Shown here: positions 61,338 to 64,000 of the stretch, in pieces | Position numbering within the stretch: position 1 is the stretch's first letter | How the letters are laid out: each line of letters begins with the position of its first letter | DNA from: Orrella daihaiensis | GTDB lineage: Bacteria; Pseudomonadota; Gammaproteobacteria; Burkholderiales; Burkholderiaceae_B | NCBI RefSeq assembly: GCF_022811525.1 | Contig: NZ_CP063982.1 | Span: 2,739,850 to 2,803,849 of the forward strand | Length of the DNA stretch: 64,000 nucleotides | Reading direction: 5' to 3' | The notes under the pieces: model-generated | What the model was told of the DNA's origin: nothing | Databases searched by the model: none | What the model saw: the letters and a program-made list of their open reading frames with translations, nothing else | Program-made: the position numbers and the translations under genes

Positions 61338-61647
61338 CCGACTCCCCTCGGCTCTGCCCAAGCTCTTTGCGAATCGCTTGCAAGACTTCATCGGTGCTGC
61401 GTGCCGGCACTGCCGACAAATGAAAACCGCTCTGGCCTGCGATCTGCACTTGCGGGTTGTCGCGTTTCATCCAGGCCTTCAGAAAATCCGCCCTGATTTG
61501 ACGGGTGCGCCGCTCGACTACCCAGCGATAGACAAACGGTATGCGGGCCACCAGCGGTCGTAAACGCTCCTTCAAGCCAGGTCTTCTGGCGACGTAGCGA
61601 ATAGCATGCTCGATCGGATGTTTGATCAAAGGCAGGAGGTTTTTCAC
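61327..61647 (-). CDS. Small basic protein leading the glycosyltransferase operon
   Basis: A 106-residue, strongly basic protein (KNLLPLIKHPIEHAIRYVARRPGLKERLRPLV...), with an amphipathic N-terminal half suited to membrane contact. It begins with GTG and ends inside the next gene, so translation is coupled. I do not recognise a named domain. The position ahead of a large glycosyltransferase suggests an accessory or targeting role; this is an inference only. Confidence 0.5.
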   Translation of the reverse strand: MKNLLPLIKHPIEHAIRYVARRPGLKERLRPLVARIPFVYRWVVERRTRQIRADFLKAWMKRDNPQVQIAGQSGFHLSAVPARSTDEVLQAIRKELGQSRGESDAG

Positions 61648-61733
61648 GGGCGAATCCTAGGCTTACTCGTTGGCTAAACAAACAAATCCGCTTGCCTGCA
61701 AACCAAACCATCAGATTGTAACGATTCTCACTG

Positions 61734-61753
61734 TGGCAAGCTGCGGCTTGCCA
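61734..61753. terminator. Hairpin between dinB and the glycosyltransferase operon
   Basis: A perfect 8-bp stem TGGCAAGC / GCTTGCCA around TGCG, about 40 bp after the dinB stop (-). No T-run is present on the minus strand. It could terminate dinB or lie in the leader of the glycosyltransferase operon, which also reads leftward. Confidence 0.5.
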
Positions 61754-61791
61754 GAGCGACCATTGAAAGCCCTTTCACCTCAAAACAACTG

Positions 61792-62934
61792 TTACGTCCG
61801 CCACAGATCGAGTTGCGATGGTTGACTGAGCACGTCCTGTTGGTCTGTCAATCCACTGGCACGTACGCCAAGCAGACGGATCCGGTCGTGCCAGTCGATG
61901 CGCTTTAAGCAATCGGCCAGTGCTTCACGCAGTTGCCGAGCCCCCTGCAGAGGCACCTGCACACTGACATCGCGCGTCACCACAGAAAAATCAGCAAACT
62001 TCACCTTTAACCCTACGGTGCGACAAGCCAACGACTTGCGTTGCAAATCATCGGCCACACGTAAACACAGATTGTCCACAATGGCCGTTAATTCGGTCCG
62101 ATCATGACGTACATGCAAATTGCGTTCAAACGTGGTCTCACGACTCAGTGACTTAGGCTGACGGCTGGTCTCAAGCGGTCGGTCATCCATGCCATGGGCA
62201 GCCTCGTGCAACCATCGTCCATAGTGAGCGCCAAACTGAGACTGCAGCTCTCCCACTGGAACCTGTGCCAACTGACCAATCGACTCAATCCCCAAACTTT
62301 TTAGCTTCTGAGTGGCTTTGGGGCCTATGCCATTGACTTTGCTCACTGGCAACGGCCAAATTCGATCTGCCAAGTCAGACATTAACAGCACCGTCAGCCC
62401 GTCTGGTTTATCCAGATCAGAGCAAATCTTCGACAACAGCTTGTTCGGCGAGATACCGATCGAGCAACTCAAGCCGGTAGCATCACGCACCGCCTGTTTA
62501 ATCCTATCCGCAATGACTGCACTGGGTTCATCAAACTCGGTCAGGTCTAGATAGATCTCATCAATACCGCGATCCTCGATCACTGGCACCACCGACAGCA
62601 CGGCCTGCTTAAACCGACGCGAGTAATCTCGATACGCCTCAAAATCTGCCGGTAGCAATACCGCATCGGGGGCCAGTCGTGCCGACTGCATCAAACCCAT
62701 CCCAGAGAACACCCCGAAGGCACGCGCCTCATAGGTAGATGTTGTCACCACCCCACGCCCAACATAGTCGCCCAAACGCCCAAACACCCGATTACCAACA
62801 TTGCCTTCAGGCGCAGGCACTCGTCTGCCGCCCACCACCACGGGACGGCCACGCAATTCGGGGTAACGCAACAACTCGACTGACGCAAAAAATGCATCCA
62901 TGTCGAGATGAGCGATGCGTCGGGAAGATGACAC
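61792..62934 (-). CDS. dinB: DNA polymerase IV
   Basis: A 380-residue Y-family translesion polymerase. HLDMDAFFASVE (metal ligands), TTSTYEARAFGV, the catalytic SIDEIYLDLTEF-like DRGIDEIYLDLTEF, SIGISPNKLLSKICSD and the little-finger domain are present. It begins with GTG. No clear LexA box (CTGT-N8-ACAG) was found in the 222 bp upstream, which otherwise contain only AT-rich DNA and a short hairpin at about 63003-63018. Confidence 0.95.
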   Translation of the reverse strand: MSSSRRIAHLDMDAFFASVELLRYPELRGRPVVVGGRRVPAPEGNVGNRVFGRLGDYVGRGVVTTSTYEARAFGVFSGMGLMQSARLAPDAVLLPADFEAYRDYSRRFKQAVLSVVPVIEDRGIDEIYLDLTEFDEPSAVIADRIKQAVRDATGLSCSIGISPNKLLSKICSDLDKPDGLTVLLMSDLADRIWPLPVSKVNGIGPKATQKLKSLGIESIGQLAQVPVGELQSQFGAHYGRWLHEAAHGMDDRPLETSRQPKSLSRETTFERNLHVRHDRTELTAIVDNLCLRVADDLQRKSLACRTVGLKVKFADFSVVTRDVSVQVPLQGARQLREALADCLKRIDWHDRIRLLGVRASGLTDQQDVLSQPSQLDLWRT

Positions 62935-63156
62935 AGTGAAAACACACCTGAAATAGATGGCTCACATTATGGCGAACAGATTTCAGCGCATCAAGAGTAG
63001 ACTTCCTTAAAAAGGAAACCTTATCTACTTAGTCATAGACTTGATTCGTTTACGACTGCATTAGACCTTGTTAGGTGTGGCAAGCGCGACGCACCGTCGC
63101 TGCCTTCAGACGCAGCACGATCGAGGGAAATGCTATGGGAGTTTGATGCTATCTGG

Positions 63157-63798
63157 TTAGCTGATGAAGTCAATCGACGCGGCAACCTCAGCAAGAGTGA
63201 GCGTGCCAACAACATCGACTTCAAGCAACTTCTCATAGGTTTCGTCTGCACCATCGAAGCCGTTGCCGCCTTCGACGGTAATGATACCTAGTTCATACGC
63301 ATTGTCGGTGGTGTTAAACCAAACAATCAAAAGTTCATCCCCGTCAGCGAAGGAACCACCATCAATTTCTGTAATCGCGGCCCCATCCACTGCAGTTTGC
63401 AGTGCGCCAATGTTCTCATAGCCCACTGCCAAGTCAGCCGTGTTGGCGTGGATAGCAATGACGTTGGCGTTTTTCGTAGCCAAATTCGCAGCGCCGTCTG
63501 CAATGTTAACCGTTGATACAACACCAGCGAAAGTGCCAAAGAAAGCATCGCCATTCGCTTGATGCAAACTAAACTCACCAAAAGCCTGGATGGCAATGTT
63601 GTCACTTGTGGTGAAGTCGAGAATGTTGTCGGCTGTAGCTTTAACGTTGGCAACGTTGGCAAGGATAAAGGTATCTGCGCCATCGCCACCAATCAAAACA
63701 TCCGCACCTGCGCCACCCGTAATCGTGACTAACCGTGCTAACCGTTTGTAATCGTAGAGAAAACCGTGTGTGCATCGTGCGTAAAACCGTGATGACAA
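63157..63798 (-). pseudogene. 3' remnant of an RTX-type secreted protein
   Basis: The readable part (about 190 residues) starts with one RTX-like repeat pair, TGGAGADVLIGGDGADTF, and continues as a beta-rich C-terminal domain of the kind carried by type I-secreted proteins (ILDFTTSDNIAIQAF ... LLIVWFNTTDNAYELGIITVEGG). The frame runs upstream only to a stop at 63826-63828, with no ATG and only a TTG at 63798; residues before TITGG do not look like protein. So the body of the gene and its start are missing. It is likely a decayed gene or a cassette remnant. If used at all, it needs a start not visible here. Confidence 0.6.
63722..63790. repeat. Three imperfect ATCGT...ACCGT repeats at the RTX fragment 5' end
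   Basis: On the plus strand ATCGT-N5-ACCGT-like units occur at 63722-63736, 63751-63767 and 63774-63790. They cover the point where RTX similarity stops. They may mark a recombination or replication-slippage scar. The units are short and degenerate, so this is a weak call. Confidence 0.3.
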
Positions 63799-63883
63799 TG
63801 CTGTCGTGTCTTTTTGCCACAGCGATTAAAGATGTTTTTTCTGTGTGCTGTGTTTTGCAAAACTCAATGCGTATGGGTGGTTA

Positions 63884-63917
63884 GCGTACAGATATCAGGC
63901 AGTGCCTGACTGTACGC
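63884..63917. repeat. Long hairpin near the window end
   Basis: GCGTACAG (63884-63891) pairs with CTGTACGC (63910-63917), and inside it TCAGGCA pairs with TGCCTGA around a single G, with a 3-base bulge (ATA). Fifteen base pairs in all. It stands alone between the RTX fragment and the window edge. It could be a terminator, a repetitive extragenic element or the end of a mobile unit. The remaining bases to 64000 show no gene. Confidence 0.5.
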
Positions 63918-64000
63918 AGCGTTTCTTTCCGCCATTAACCGTTTTCCTCGCTGCAAACAGAACACACACTGCTGCTAAATGACTTTTGAGGTGGCAAGCA

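Noticed and set aside
62935..63060. LexA (SOS) box upstream of dinB
   Set aside because: I looked for CTGT-N8-ACAG and found only unspaced or wrongly spaced half-sites.

Overview
The window is a gene-dense stretch of chromosome from a betaproteobacterium. The gene content and order suggest Burkholderiales, probably near Alcaligenaceae: metK next to two lpxL-type genes, dapF, a DUF484 gene and xerC; dksA-hslV-hslU; dacC-dat-ybeD-lipB-lipA; and birA-coaX. This placement is inferred from gene order and protein style and was not tested by phylogeny. No rRNA, tRNA, CRISPR array, complete insertion sequence or prophage was recognised.

Layout. 1-8.9 kb: the end of trpC, a small sulfide-type stress module (DUF2892 membrane protein, ArsR/BigR-type repressor, divergent persulfide-dioxygenase-like enzyme), a polyphosphate:AMP phosphotransferase, a HIT protein, a CitE-like lyase, ung, a ParD/ParE-type toxin-antitoxin pair and an RNA helicase overlapping a MidA-like methyltransferase. 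9-20 kb: thioesterase, xth, cca, slt, 5-formyl-THF cyclo-ligase, then the activated-methyl cycle: an SAH riboswitch, ahcY, a small membrane protein and metF, with metK further on. 20-24.6 kb: two lipid A acyltransferases, dapF, DUF484 and xerC.

24.7-31.5 kb is a metal (mainly zinc) region: DUF1007 and a NicO-type transporter, convergent znuCBA preceded by an untracked 40-residue membrane ORF, a palindromic Fur/Zur-type box, zur, a COG0523 metallochaperone and a cysteine-poor dksA. Three of these proteins carry long histidine-rich stretches. 31.6-49.9 kb is mostly housekeeping: hslVU, cobalamin adenosyltransferase, lipoate synthesis, D-amino acid and peptidoglycan enzymes, an Mla/MCE lipid transport operon, birA-coaX, waaA, waaC, rfbD, a TauE/SafE exporter, an enoyl-CoA hydratase and a FadR-type regulator.

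50-64 kb turns to the cell surface: rfbBAC (dTDP-rhamnose) with a MurG-like glycosyltransferase; an ECF sigma/anti-sigma pair; a modular GH18 chitinase without a visible signal peptide; an operon with a three-module glycosyltransferase flanked by two unrecognised proteins; dinB; and the 3' end of an RTX-type secreted protein whose 5' part is missing. This last part looks the most accessory and least described. I found no clear evidence for an entirely new defence or mobile system. The best leads are the glycosyltransferase operon, the repeated module of the chitinase and the small ORF of the zinc operon.
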